A stretch of DNA of 64,000 nucleotides from RGIG4079 sp045637505 (GCA_045637505.1 JAZTZO010000045.1:1-64000); one strand, 5' to 3'; shown: positions 16,233-25,885, counted from the stretch's first letter. Program-made: numbers and translations. Notes: a model not told the origin generated them from the sequence alone.

Positions 16233-17165
16233 ATGATGATAAACTTTAGTAGCATTGCACAAACCCCCGAAGAACTAAATACAAAAGGTAAAGAATACTA
16301 CTATGCCGAGAATTATACCAAGGCAGTAGAATGCTATCGCCAAGCCGCCGAGCAAGGATATGCCGAAGCTCAATACGCTCTTGGAATTTGCTATGATAAT
16401 GGCAATGGCGTAGCACAAAACTATACCGAGGCAGTGAAATGGTATCTCAAAGCGGCGGAGCAAGGACATGCTGCTGCACAATGCAATCTTGGGAAATGTT
16501 ATGCTGATGGCGAAGGTGTTGCACAAAACTATACTGAAGCAATAAAATGGTATCTCAAAGCGGCGGAGCAAGGAGATGCTACAGCTCAATATAATCTTGG
16601 GATTTGCTATGCAAAAGGTGAAGGTGTTGTACAAGACTATACCGAGGCAGTGAAATGGTATCTCAAAGCGGCGGAGCAAGGAGATGCTAAAGCGCAATAC
16701 AATCTTGGGGGGTGCTATGATGAAGGCGAAGGTGTTGCACAAGACTATACCGAGGCTGTGAAATGGTGGCGCAAAGCGGCGGAGCAAGGAGATGTTTATG
16801 CACAATGTAATCTTGGAAATTGTTATGCTGATGGCGAAGGTGTTGCACAAAACTATACTGAAGCAATAAAATGGTATCTCAAAGCGGCGGAGCAAGGAGA
16901 TGCTCCAGCTCAATATAATCTTGGGAATTGCTATGCAAATGGTGAAGGTGTTGTACAAGACTATACCGAGGCAGTGAAATGGTGGCGTAAATCGGCTGAA
17001 CAAGGATACGCCTCTGCACAATATAATCTTGGATTATGTTATTATTATGGCGATGGTGTTATTGAAAATTACACCGAGGCGGTAAAATGGATTCGTGAGG
17101 CTGCAAAACAAGGGCAAGCTAAAGCCGTTGATGCTCTCAAGGTGTTAGGGGAAAAGTCGAAATAA
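16233..17165 (+). CDS. Sel1 repeat protein, signal peptide out of frame by one base
   Basis: 310 residues from the in-frame ATG, with seven full 36-residue Sel1 repeats and part of an eighth (pattern AEQGxAxAQYNLGxCY). Sel1 solenoids mediate protein contacts. The frame stays open upstream without an ATG and would encode IKLKVLILIFPMMINFSSIA, a hydrophobic signal peptide core. The matching ATG is at 16189 but reads M-H-K-K-stop, because the A run at 16195-16200 has six A. One more A would give MHKKIKLKVLILIFP joined to the repeats. Either the gene is frameshifted, slippage restores it, or a cytoplasmic form starts at 16233. Units 2-3 and 5-6 are almost identical in DNA. Confidence 0.75.
   Translation: MMINFSSIAQTPEELNTKGKEYYYAENYTKAVECYRQAAEQGYAEAQYALGICYDNGNGVAQNYTEAVKWYLKAAEQGHAAAQCNLGKCYADGEGVAQNYTEAIKWYLKAAEQGDATAQYNLGICYAKGEGVVQDYTEAVKWYLKAAEQGDAKAQYNLGGCYDEGEGVAQDYTEAVKWWRKAAEQGDVYAQCNLGNCYADGEGVAQNYTEAIKWYLKAAEQGDAPAQYNLGNCYANGEGVVQDYTEAVKWWRKSAEQGYASAQYNLGLCYYYGDGVIENYTEAVKWIREAAKQGQAKAVDALKVLGEKSK
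16501..16982 (+). repeat. 324-bp internal duplication within the Sel1 gene
   Basis: Bases 16501-16658 recur with only a few changes at 16825-16982, exactly 324 bases (three 108-bp Sel1 units) apart. This suggests recent expansion by recombination between repeats. Confidence 0.85.
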
Positions 17166-17185
17166 GACATAATTAAGGAATATTT

Positions 17186-17220
17186 GAGGGAATGCTCGGT
17201 GGGGTGTTCCCTCTATTTTT
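17186..17220 (+). terminator. Terminator after the Sel1 gene
   Basis: GAGGGAA (17186-17192) pairs with TTCCCTC (17207-17213), followed by TATTTTT. Confidence 0.75.
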
Positions 17221-17347
17221 CTCAAAAAAGAAAGGTTTTATAGAGAATTAAAAAATAAGAAAAAGCAACTGGAAGATAGAACTTCTTGTTTTTATTGAAT
17301 TAGCAATAATTCTATATACTAAACTCTCAATTTTCAATTATTTTCGT

Positions 17348-17355
17348 TATCTTTG
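17348..17355 (+). promoter_or_regulatory. -7 promoter element (TATCTTTG) for the GT9 gene
   Basis: An exact TAnnTTTG match 20 bases before the ATG at 17376. Confidence 0.6.
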
Positions 17356-17375
17356 TTGATTATAAAATACCGAAA

Positions 17376-18455
17376 ATGGCAACAAATGATAGAATAAATA
17401 ATCGTCGTGGGCTGAAAAATGTGCTTGTGGTGCGCTTTTCGGCTATAACCGATGTGGTGCTTACTATTCCGGTTGTGTATAGTGTGTGTCGATATTATAG
17501 CGAGGTGAATTTTTATCTTGTCACTCGCCCTTCGATGACTTCTATCTTTGTTAACGCTCCTAAAAACCTTAAAGTCATAGGTGTTGATGTGAAAAATCAA
17601 TATAAGGGTTTTGGAGGAATGCGTGCGTTGCTAAACGAGATGCGACGCGATTACAATATTGATGCATTTGTTGATTTGCAAGATGATAAACGCTCACGCA
17701 TGATGCGTTTGTTGTGTCATCTTCATCGCATACCCACTTCGTGCATAAATGAAGGGCAAGGTAACAGCCGAGCCTTGATACGCCCCAATAATAAAGTGAT
17801 GTTGCCTCTTACATCTATGATTTCGCGCTATCGTGAAACATTCTTCAGAATGGGACTCCCTATGCAAGAGCAATTTGAGGGGCTATATGGAAAAGGCAAA
17901 GCCGACTCAAAGGTGTTTGCCGATATAACTGCACCAAAAGATGAGGATGAAATATGGATAGGCATTGCACCATTTGCCAAGCATAAAGGGAAAGTTTATC
18001 CCCTTGAACTGATGCAAAAAGTAATTGCCGACCTTTCGCAAATAACTCATGCAAAGATATTTTTGTTTGGTAGCGAGGCCGAGCAAGCCCAACTTGGAGA
18101 AATAGTTCAGAAATATGAACGAGTGGTGTCGGTTGCCGAAAGACATTATGGATTTGCTCAAGAAATGGCATTGATGAGTCACCTTGATGTGATGTTGTCG
18201 ATGGATTCGGCCAATATGCATTTGGCATCACTTGTGGGAACTACTGTGGTGAGTATTTGGGGAGCAACCCATCCTTATTGTGGGTTTAAGGGGTGGCGCC
18301 AATTGGAGTCAAATACTATTCAGTTGCCCATGACATGTCGTCCTTGTTCGATGTTTGGCGACAAACCATGTAGCAAAGGCGATTACCATTGCCTTGCAGG
18401 CATCCCTTCGCAAGTTGTAATTGAAAAAATAAGAACACTTATCATTAAAGATTAA
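17376..18455 (+). CDS. Glycosyltransferase family 9 (heptosyltransferase-like)
   Basis: 359 residues with the two Rossmann domains of GT-B family 9 enzymes, which add heptose or related sugars to LPS core. Seen: NVLVVRFSAITDVVLTIPVVYS at the N-terminus (like the RxxxxGD start of WaaC/WaaF, here ITD), WIGIAPFAKHKGKVYPLELM, IFLFGSEAEQAQL and SMDSANMHLASLVGTTVVSIWGATHP. A C-terminal Cys pattern (MTCRPCSMFGDKPCSKGDYHC) is typical of this Bacteroidales group. Acts at the cytoplasmic face of the inner membrane. The acceptor is unknown. The cell-envelope genes downstream fit the role. Confidence 0.85.
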   Translation: MATNDRINNRRGLKNVLVVRFSAITDVVLTIPVVYSVCRYYSEVNFYLVTRPSMTSIFVNAPKNLKVIGVDVKNQYKGFGGMRALLNEMRRDYNIDAFVDLQDDKRSRMMRLLCHLHRIPTSCINEGQGNSRALIRPNNKVMLPLTSMISRYRETFFRMGLPMQEQFEGLYGKGKADSKVFADITAPKDEDEIWIGIAPFAKHKGKVYPLELMQKVIADLSQITHAKIFLFGSEAEQAQLGEIVQKYERVVSVAERHYGFAQEMALMSHLDVMLSMDSANMHLASLVGTTVVSIWGATHPYCGFKGWRQLESNTIQLPMTCRPCSMFGDKPCSKGDYHCLAGIPSQVVIEKIRTLIIKD

Positions 18456-18513
18456 AACTTCACGAAGCAAAACAACAGAGAATAATTTTTCATTTTTAAT
18501 TATAAATTTTTAA

Positions 18514-19521
18514 ATGTCAGATTTTGATATAAGAGCAAAAGAGGGTGACCGCGATTTTGAGAAAGCCTTGCGTCCATCGGAGTTTGACTCATTTAGTGGG
18601 CAGGATAAAATCGTGGAAAACCTAAAAATATTCGTTACGGCAGCTCGTATGCGTGGCGAATCGCTCGATCATATACTATTTCATGGACCTCCAGGGCTTG
18701 GAAAAACAACACTCTCGGGCATCATTGCCAATGAGCTTGGGGTGGGCATGAAGATAACATCGGGACCAGTGCTTGACAAGCCAGGCGACTTGGCTGGCAT
18801 ATTGACTTCGCTCGAAGAAAACGATGTGTTGTTTATTGATGAAATTCATCGTTTGAGTCCTGTAGTTGAGGAGTATCTCTACTCGGCAATGGAGGACTAT
18901 CGCATTGATATAATGATTGACAAAGGGCCAGGGGCAAGAAGTGTGCAACTCACTTTATCGCCATTTACGCTCATTGGCGCAACAACTCGTAGCGGTTTGT
19001 TGACTGCACCATTGCGTGCGCGTTTTGGCATAAATTGTCACTTGGAATATTATGACCATGAGGTGCTTGAACGCATCATATTGCGTTCGGCAGCATTGCT
19101 AAAGGTTAAATGCACTGGCGAGGCTGCACATGAGATTGCAATGCGTTCGCGTGGCACACCTCGTATAGCCAATGCTTTATTGCGTCGTGTGCGCGACTTT
19201 GCTCAAGTGAAAGGTAATGGCACTATCGACCCCGAGATTGCTCGTTATGCGCTTGAGGCATTAAATATTGACCGATATGGTCTTGACGAGATTGATAATA
19301 AGATTCTTACCACTATAATAACAAAATTCAAGGGTGGACCTGTGGGATTATCAACCATTGCAACTGCGCTTGGTGAAGATCCTGGTACTATCGAAGAGGT
19401 TTATGAACCGTTCTTGATAAAAGAAGGGTTCATAAAACGCACTCCTCGTGGGCGTGAGGTGACCGACTTGGCCTATACGCATTTAGGTCATTCACGCATC
19501 GACTCGGGTTCGTTGTTTTAA
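18514..19521 (+). CDS. ruvB: Holliday junction branch migration ATPase RuvB
   Basis: 335 residues, full length. Walker A HGPPGLGKTTLSG, Walker B DVLFIDEIHRLSP, sensor 1 LIGATTRSGLL, and the C-terminal winged helix (GGPVGLSTIATALGEDPGTIEEVYEPFLI). RuvB drives branch migration with RuvA during recombinational repair. The flippase gene begins 6 bases after its stop, so it may be cotranscribed with the envelope genes that follow, although these are functionally unrelated. Confidence 0.96.
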   Translation: MSDFDIRAKEGDRDFEKALRPSEFDSFSGQDKIVENLKIFVTAARMRGESLDHILFHGPPGLGKTTLSGIIANELGVGMKITSGPVLDKPGDLAGILTSLEENDVLFIDEIHRLSPVVEEYLYSAMEDYRIDIMIDKGPGARSVQLTLSPFTLIGATTRSGLLTAPLRARFGINCHLEYYDHEVLERIILRSAALLKVKCTGEAAHEIAMRSRGTPRIANALLRRVRDFAQVKGNGTIDPEIARYALEALNIDRYGLDEIDNKILTTIITKFKGGPVGLSTIATALGEDPGTIEEVYEPFLIKEGFIKRTPRGREVTDLAYTHLGHSRIDSGSLF

Positions 19522-19527
19522 AAAACT

Positions 19528-21000
19528 ATGGCAGGAATAAAAAGTTTAGTAAAAGATACTGCAATTTATGGTGTGAGTAGTATCATTGGGCGCTTTCTAA
19601 ATTGGTGCCTTGTGCCTCTCTACACTGCAGTGTTTGTGCCCGAAGAATATGGAGTAGTTACCAATATTTATGCCTATGTGGCATTTGTGTTGGTCTTTCT
19701 CACATATGGCATGGAAACGGGTTTCTTCCGTTTTGCTCGCCGCAATGAGCATGATTTGGCATCGATTTACACAACCACATTGACATCAATAGGATTTTCT
19801 TCAATATTGTTTGTTGCATTGTTGTGGATGTTTATTGAGCCTGTGAGTGCTGCAATGAAATATTCATCGACCCCATCGTATGTGTTGATGATGGGTGTTA
19901 CCGTTGCTATTGATGCGTTCACGGCAATTCCTTTTGCTTATCTGCGCTTTAAGCAACGCCCCATACGATTTGCATTTTTGAAGTTGGTAAACATAGGTCT
20001 TAACATAGGCCTAAATCTATTCTTCATTTTGCTTTGTCCATGGTTATGGAAGGTTGCTCCTGAAACAATCTCGTGGTTCTATGACCCAACCTATGGAGTG
20101 GGGTATATATTTGTTGCTAACATCATGAGCTCGGCAATAATAATGTTATTATTGTTGCCCGAAATTGTAGCCGAGCGATTTGCTTTTGATGGCAAATTGT
20201 TGCGCACGATGCTCACATTCTCATTTCCGTTGCTTATAGCGGGTCTTGCTGGGATTATGAACCAAAATATAGATAAGATTATTTATCCCTATCTATTTGA
20301 GAACCAAACTATCGCTAATTATCAACTTGGTATCTATGGAGCAAACTATAAGATAGCAATGGTGATGATAATGTTCATCCAAGCCTTCCGTTTTGCCTAC
20401 GAGCCGTTGATGTTTTCAAAAAAGAATGAGGATAAAGCAAAGAAGAATAAGGAGTATGCCGATGCGATGAAATATTTTGTCATATTTGGCTTATTGATAT
20501 TCCTCGGAGTGATGTTCTACCTCGATGTGTTCAAGTATATAATATCACCCAAATATTATGAGGGGCTTGTAGTAGTACCCATTTTATTGGCAGCCGAGTT
20601 GTGTTATGGCATAGTGTTTAACCTCTCGTTGTGGTATAAAAATATTGACAAAACCTATTGGGCCGTAGTGTTCACTATGATAGGATTTGTTGTGATGATA
20701 TCAATAATTATCACATGTGTGCCAGTGTATGGTTATATTGCTTGTGCATGGGCGGCGTTGGCTTGTAATGCAGTGATGATGGTCTGCTCATATTTTATAG
20801 GGAATAAGGTAAATCCAATCAAATATGAGGTGCGACGCATATTTTCATATGTAGTCGTTGCCGCAGTGCTCTTTGCGATATCACACTTTGCCACTACTCA
20901 ATACTTTTGGTTAAATATTGCAATCAATACCATCCTTATAGCATTATATATTGTTATAGTGGTTAAACGCGAAAAGATAAAAGTGAGACTTAAACGATGA
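19528..21000 (+). CDS. Polysaccharide flippase (Wzx/MATE-type, MOP superfamily)
   Basis: 490 residues and about 12-14 transmembrane helices along its whole length. The start AGIKSLVKDTAIYGVSSIIG and the early GRFLNWCLVPLYTAVFVPEEYG are typical of oligosaccharide translocases, which flip lipid-linked glycans across the inner membrane. Its end overlaps the next gene by four bases (ATGA at 20997), which indicates translational coupling with the glycosyltransferase. The exact glycan is unknown. Confidence 0.88.
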   Translation: MAGIKSLVKDTAIYGVSSIIGRFLNWCLVPLYTAVFVPEEYGVVTNIYAYVAFVLVFLTYGMETGFFRFARRNEHDLASIYTTTLTSIGFSSILFVALLWMFIEPVSAAMKYSSTPSYVLMMGVTVAIDAFTAIPFAYLRFKQRPIRFAFLKLVNIGLNIGLNLFFILLCPWLWKVAPETISWFYDPTYGVGYIFVANIMSSAIIMLLLLPEIVAERFAFDGKLLRTMLTFSFPLLIAGLAGIMNQNIDKIIYPYLFENQTIANYQLGIYGANYKIAMVMIMFIQAFRFAYEPLMFSKKNEDKAKKNKEYADAMKYFVIFGLLIFLGVMFYLDVFKYIISPKYYEGLVVVPILLAAELCYGIVFNLSLWYKNIDKTYWAVVFTMIGFVVMISIIITCVPVYGYIACAWAALACNAVMMVCSYFIGNKVNPIKYEVRRIFSYVVVAAVLFAISHFATTQYFWLNIAINTILIALYIVIVVKREKIKVRLKR

Positions 21001-22250
21001 AAGTTACGCTCATAAATCATAGTGACACGCTTGGAGGAGCTTCGGTAGTAACCTATCGATTGATGCAAGCATTGCAACAAGAGGGTGTTGATGCTCGCTT
21101 GCTTGTGTTGATGAAGTCGAGCGATGATGACAAGGTGGAGCAAGTGTGCTCGCGTCGTCGTCGCAATGTGGCTTTCTTTACCGAGCGCATCAATATATTT
21201 TTGCGTAATGGGTTCTCAAAGCCCAATCTGTTTAAGATTTCAACAGCCTCGCATGGTGTGTCGGTTGCCTCGCATCCATTAGTGAAAAATGCCGATGTGA
21301 TTGTGATAAACTGGATTAACCAAGGCATGATGTCGCTTAATGAAATTGAAGCGGTGACGCAAATGGGCAAGCCCGTGGTGTGGATAATGCACGACATGTG
21401 GTGTCTCACTGGAGCGTGTCATCATGCTCTTGAATGTGACCGATATAAGCAACAATGTGGCAATTGTCAGTTTATATGTGGAGGAAGAGTGAAAAACGAT
21501 TTGTCGCATGCTACATGGTTACGCAAGCGCAATCTTTATGAAAAGTCAAATATTCACTTTGTAGCCGTGAGTCAGTGGTTGGCCGATAAAGCGCGTGAAA
21601 GTCAACTTTTGCATGATGCCAATATATCGGTTATTCACCATGCTTTCCCAGTAGAATTTTATAAGACACAACCCTCATTGCAAGTGCCCGATCAATTATT
21701 AAGTTTGCCTCAAAATCGCAAACTCATAGTGATGGGTGCAGCTCGTTTAGATGACCCCATTAAGGGCTTTGATTATGCTATTGAAGCCGTCAACACATTT
21801 GTTGAACGATATCCTGCGAAGGCACAAGAGTGTCAATTGGTGTTGTTTGGCGATATACGCGATGCATCTTTGTTGGAAAAGATAAAAATAAAATATAGCC
21901 ACATAGGACGAGTAAACGACCATAAAACTCTTCGACACCTTTATGCAATGGCAAGTGTGGTGTTATCAACATCAAATTATGAAACCCTTGGCGCAACACT
22001 TATAGAGGGGCAGGCTGCAGGTTGTGTTCCTGTAGCTTTTGCTCACGATGGGCGCAAAGATATAATCGACCACAAAATAAATGGTTATATTGCCGAAAGC
22101 AAGTCGCCACAAAGCATCGCCGATGGCATTGCATGGGCTATTGAAACCACTCCCGACCGAGAAATGCTACATCGTTCGGTACATGATCGTTTCGCATCAC
22201 AAGTTATCGCTCAAAAATACATTAAATTATTCCAATCTCTAATTTCATGA
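20997..22250 (+). CDS. Glycosyltransferase (GT4-type, GT-B fold)
   Basis: 417 residues. The N-terminal domain starts MKVTLINHSDTLGGASVVTYRLMQAL, the usual opening of GT4 enzymes; the C-terminal domain holds LIVMGAARLDDPIKGFDYAIEA, a LVLFGDIRD strand and the EX7E-like region STSNYETLGATLIEGQAAG. The middle Cys-rich stretch (GACHHALECDRYKQQCGNCQF) is common in Bacteroidales glycosyltransferases of this kind. It is coupled by ATGA overlaps to the flippase before it and the amidase after it, so the three are made together. Sugar and acceptor unknown. Confidence 0.85.
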   Translation: MKVTLINHSDTLGGASVVTYRLMQALQQEGVDARLLVLMKSSDDDKVEQVCSRRRRNVAFFTERINIFLRNGFSKPNLFKISTASHGVSVASHPLVKNADVIVINWINQGMMSLNEIEAVTQMGKPVVWIMHDMWCLTGACHHALECDRYKQQCGNCQFICGGRVKNDLSHATWLRKRNLYEKSNIHFVAVSQWLADKARESQLLHDANISVIHHAFPVEFYKTQPSLQVPDQLLSLPQNRKLIVMGAARLDDPIKGFDYAIEAVNTFVERYPAKAQECQLVLFGDIRDASLLEKIKIKYSHIGRVNDHKTLRHLYAMASVVLSTSNYETLGATLIEGQAAGCVPVAFAHDGRKDIIDHKINGYIAESKSPQSIADGIAWAIETTPDREMLHRSVHDRFASQVIAQKYIKLFQSLIS

Positions 22251-25200
22251 AAATAAAATTGTTACTATTGTGGATTGCATTATTTGCTATTAGCGCATCG
22301 GCTGCAAACCCTAACGCAACTGTCGATCAAGTGCGCATTTACATTAATCCTGGACACGGAACATATACTGGCAACGACCGCCCAATGGCAACCATGGGGC
22401 ATGGTGCAGCAGGGGCTGATACTGCAGGATTTTATGAGTCAAATACCAATATGCAAAAAGCATATGGATTGCTCGATAAGTTAAAAGAATATGGAGTTCC
22501 TTACGATCCGTCAAAACCCATTACGGGCAAAAATCAGGTTAATATAAGAATGAGCCATGCCACAACGGGAACATCTCCAGCGTTATCAACCGTTGCACAA
22601 GAGGCAAAGACAATGAATGCTGATATTTTTATCTCTATTCACTCAAATGCAAATACTGGAACAGGCGATGATGTAACAGGGCATACCAATTTTAATCAAC
22701 TGCTATTCCTTCATCGTGGTTGGGATGGAATTCCTTATGTAGATGGAAGCGATGAGATGGCAATGGCATGTTGGAATCATGCGATAAAGAACAAGCACAT
22801 GCATTTCAACTGGCTAAATAATCCTACAGTAGTATATAACGATGGGAAGGTTTATTCAGGTCGCAAGTATTATCCATCGGGCAAAGACGCCGACGGCAAT
22901 CCTTATTGGATTAAGGGTGATGTAACTTTTCAATATGGATATACCGATCCTAATAATTCGGGTGGTTATACACGATATTACGGTGTGTTAAATCATGAAA
23001 TTCCAGGGTTCTTGGTCGAAGGTTATGACCACACTTATCGTCCTGCTATGCACCGCGCTATGAACGATGATGTGTGCCGTCACGAGGGTGAGTTATATGC
23101 TCGAGGTATTAATGATTATTTTGGATGGGGCAAGAAAGATAGTTATGGAAAAATTTATGGTGTCGTGCGCGACCAATCGGTTACGATGAATCATAAATAT
23201 TTTTCAATCATACAGAATCCCACGCTCGATGCCAACAAATATATCGACCCTATCGACAATAAGCAACCTCTTAATAATGTGAGAGTAACACTATGTGACT
23301 CTGACGGAAAAGAAATAGACACTTATACAACCGATAACGAGTGGAATGGGGTGTATATGTTTAAAAAAGTTGCCCCCGGCACTTATACAATCAAACACTC
23401 GCTCGATGGGTATAAAGATGTAACCAAGACTGTTACTGTTGTTGCCAATGAAACCAACTATATTGACATCGATATGCGCTCTATTACATCGGCCGATGCT
23501 GTGCAAGGACACTTTGCCTACGACCTCAAATTGTCAAAAATCGATGACTTGACCTATTCAGCATCTTTCCGTTCGACTGGCGACATGGAGAACGCAAAAG
23601 TGATTTTGACCGATAAAGCAACAAACGACCAAGTTGTATTTGAAACTGGAGAGGTAAAACAAGGTGATAATACAGTAACGATAAATGCCTCTAAATTAAG
23701 AGCAAATGCCGATTACTCATGGTCTGTGGCATTTGACAACCCCACATCATTGGGCTACCGATTGCTTTATAGTGATAACTCGGTTACCTACACCTCGGGG
23801 TCAACATTAGCACGAGTTGGCGTTGCTATCGATAAAGACCAATCGAGTCCTAACTTTGGAACAATCTATGCTTCAACAGGATATGCTCAAGGTGTTCAAC
23901 GATATAATCCCGATTTTACAAAAAATGGAGGAAAGATTTTGGGCAGTAGTTTCTCATCGTACTATGCTTCTCCTCTTGGGTTGACTGCTAATGGAGGTAA
24001 ATTATATATTGGTGATTTGAAAGATGCACATGCTGGAGTGTGGATGTATAATCCATCGGTGGGTGCATCGGTGAGCAATGTCTTTGCTGGAACAATTTCA
24101 ACTGGTGGACAAGTGAAAAATGGCTCAACTGTAACAGGGGGTAATGTATATGCATTATCAATGGCAGGTGAGGGTGCCGATAGAAAATTGTATGTGGTGA
24201 GTGAAGATATTCCAACGGCAAACAAATCACAAACCGTGTTGCGCTATGATTTAGGCACATCTGATACATGGACTAAAGCTCCTACACAATTAAGGACAAA
24301 ATCAGTGGTGCTTAATACTAACTGCTCTATGTATGCCACCACAAAAGGATGTTTTATTTCTCAAACACGATATTCGGGCAACAACACTTCGGGAGCACCT
24401 GCATTTGTGTTTATTGACGAAAATGGCACTGAATTATTCAATTCAAGTGTGTTATCGGCAACCTTAAATGGTACCCAAGGAGGAGGCGTAGCAATATCGT
24501 CCGATTTAAAGACTTTTGCTATCGTAAATGGTAAAGCCGAAAGCTCTAATACTAATTTAAGTGCAATAATCTATTCGGTTGCATGGAACGGGAATACACC
24601 TTCATTTACATATCAATACTCAATTCCTTTGGTTGGAACAACCGAGGTGGGACAAATGGACTTTGACCATGCCGACAACCTTTATATTGCATCACGACAA
24701 CAAGGCTTATTGGTATATGCAATTAAAAATCCAGCGCGACAAACAATTACAAATGCCACAACAACTATCTCTACCGACTATCCCGAGGTTATTTATGCAA
24801 TAGGTGATGTTAATGGATTGGAATGGTCAACAAGCGAAGGTGTGCCATTTACTCAAAAAGAAAGTGGCGTGTATGAAGGCTCTATCAACATAGATAATGC
24901 TGAAGATGGTTATGGATACTTCCAATTTGCTACTACACTTGGGGCTGATTGGACTGCTGTGAATGCTGGACCTCGCTATGGGGCAACAGTTGAAAATGAA
25001 GAAATCGAAGCAGGCATGACCTATAACATGACTTACAACAAGACTGCCGAAACTCAATCGTGGAAATGCATGAAAGGTGATTGCACAATAGAGGTAAATC
25101 TTGCCGACAACACGATGAAGATATTAAATCTCACTGGAGTAGAAATGATAGGTGTTGACGATTTGGAAGTTGAATATTACAACCTCCAAGGAGTGAAAGT

Positions 25201-25270
25201 TGACAAGCCTACAAACGGCATTTACATCAAAGTTCAAGGTTCAAAAGCCTCAAAAGTTTTTGTGAAGTAA
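22247..25270 (+). CDS. Secreted N-acetylmuramoyl-L-alanine amidase with propeller and type IX-like tail
   Basis: 1007 residues. Signal peptide about 1-19. An Amidase_3 domain (about 28-290) has the zinc and catalytic residues in place: His37 (NPGHG), Glu64 (FYESN), His132 (SIHSN) and Glu258 (LVEGYDH). A carboxypeptidase-regulatory-like beta domain follows (about 345-410; NGVYMFKKVAPGTYTIKHSL), then a FlgD-like Ig domain, a propeller-like region (AIDKDQSSPNFGTIYASTGY), a substrate-binding-like module (YPEVIYAIGDVNG) and a C-terminal sorting-like strand set (EYYNLQGVKVDKPTNGIY). It should cleave peptide stems from peptidoglycan outside the cell. It is coupled to the glycosyltransferase by ATGA at 22247. 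Confidence 0.85.
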   Translation: MKIKLLLLWIALFAISASAANPNATVDQVRIYINPGHGTYTGNDRPMATMGHGAAGADTAGFYESNTNMQKAYGLLDKLKEYGVPYDPSKPITGKNQVNIRMSHATTGTSPALSTVAQEAKTMNADIFISIHSNANTGTGDDVTGHTNFNQLLFLHRGWDGIPYVDGSDEMAMACWNHAIKNKHMHFNWLNNPTVVYNDGKVYSGRKYYPSGKDADGNPYWIKGDVTFQYGYTDPNNSGGYTRYYGVLNHEIPGFLVEGYDHTYRPAMHRAMNDDVCRHEGELYARGINDYFGWGKKDSYGKIYGVVRDQSVTMNHKYFSIIQNPTLDANKYIDPIDNKQPLNNVRVTLCDSDGKEIDTYTTDNEWNGVYMFKKVAPGTYTIKHSLDGYKDVTKTVTVVANETNYIDIDMRSITSADAVQGHFAYDLKLSKIDDLTYSASFRSTGDMENAKVILTDKATNDQVVFETGEVKQGDNTVTINASKLRANADYSWSVAFDNPTSLGYRLLYSDNSVTYTSGSTLARVGVAIDKDQSSPNFGTIYASTGYAQGVQRYNPDFTKNGGKILGSSFSSYYASPLGLTANGGKLYIGDLKDAHAGVWMYNPSVGASVSNVFAGTISTGGQVKNGSTVTGGNVYALSMAGEGADRKLYVVSEDIPTANKSQTVLRYDLGTSDTWTKAPTQLRTKSVVLNTNCSMYATTKGCFISQTRYSGNNTSGAPAFVFIDENGTELFNSSVLSATLNGTQGGGVAISSDLKTFAIVNGKAESSNTNLSAIIYSVAWNGNTPSFTYQYSIPLVGTTEVGQMDFDHADNLYIASRQQGLLVYAIKNPARQTITNATTTISTDYPEVIYAIGDVNGLEWSTSEGVPFTQKESGVYEGSINIDNAEDGYGYFQFATTLGADWTAVNAGPRYGATVENEEIEAGMTYNMTYNKTAETQSWKCMKGDCTIEVNLADNTMKILNLTGVEMIGVDDLEVEYYNLQGVKVDKPTNGIYIKVQGSKASKVFVK

Positions 25271-25289
25271 TTTATTGACTATTCGATAA

Positions 25290-25333
25290 AATAAGCAAGG
25301 AGCTGTGTCAATTGATACAGCTTCTTGCTTATT
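25290..25333. terminator. Bidirectional terminator between the amidase and the barrel gene
   Basis: AATAAGCAAG (from 25290) pairs with CTTGCTTATT (ending 25333), with further pairing of AGCTGT and ACAGCT inside. It separates two convergent genes. Confidence 0.8.
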
Positions 25334-25351
25334 ATGTTAGAAATAAAGGAA

Positions 25352-25885
25352 TTAGAAATTCCAATACATACCAAAAGACAATGAATTGTTGTTGATATTA
25401 AGGCCAAAGTTGCTATATTGATCAACTACTCTTTGATATCCGAAAAATCCAAGTTTTGCCACAAGACCAACTTTTTCAGAAAGAGCAACTTTTACACCAG
25501 GGCGCAAGCCAATATAGAATTCAGTAGTACTATCGTCTAATAATCCTCCATCAAGGTCTAATTCAGTAGCACCAATACCAAAACCACCATCTACAAAGAA
25601 AGATGCAATACCTGCTTTTGCAAAAGTGAAACGAGCATAAGGTTCAACTGAAATAGAATTGGCAAACACATCATCATATGCTACAAATGATTCGTTAAGA
25701 GCAATAGCTACATCCCATTTATCGTTAAGAGAGTAACCCACTTCTGGAGCGATAGAGAATGTTGTAACAGTTTTTCCTTCATCGGGTTTTGTGAAATCAA
25801 GACCAAGAGATCCACCCATCCACACTTGTGCGCTTGCTGCAAATGACATCATAGTCACTACTACTGCTAAAAATACTTTTTTCAT
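25352..25885 (-). CDS. Small outer-membrane beta-barrel protein
   Basis: 177 residues with a signal peptide (1-19, ending ASAQ) and eight likely amphipathic strands, from WMGGSLGLDFTKPDE to NNSLSFGMYWNF with the aromatic C-terminal residue typical of barrels. It resembles OmpX/OmpA-type eight-stranded barrels of Bacteroidota (outer membrane beta-barrel domain, OMP_b-brl). No enzymatic motif. It stands alone with a TAACTTG-like -7 element at 25950-25956. The role is structural or unknown. Confidence 0.78.
   Translation of the reverse strand: MKKVFLAVVVTMMSFAASAQVWMGGSLGLDFTKPDEGKTVTTFSIAPEVGYSLNDKWDVAIALNESFVAYDDVFANSISVEPYARFTFAKAGIASFFVDGGFGIGATELDLDGGLLDDSTTEFYIGLRPGVKVALSEKVGLVAKLGFFGYQRVVDQYSNFGLNINNNSLSFGMYWNF

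Noticed and set aside
16275..17021. 248-residue leftward frame opposite the Sel1 gene
   Set aside because: It stays open only because of the regular 108-bp coding repeats on the other strand.
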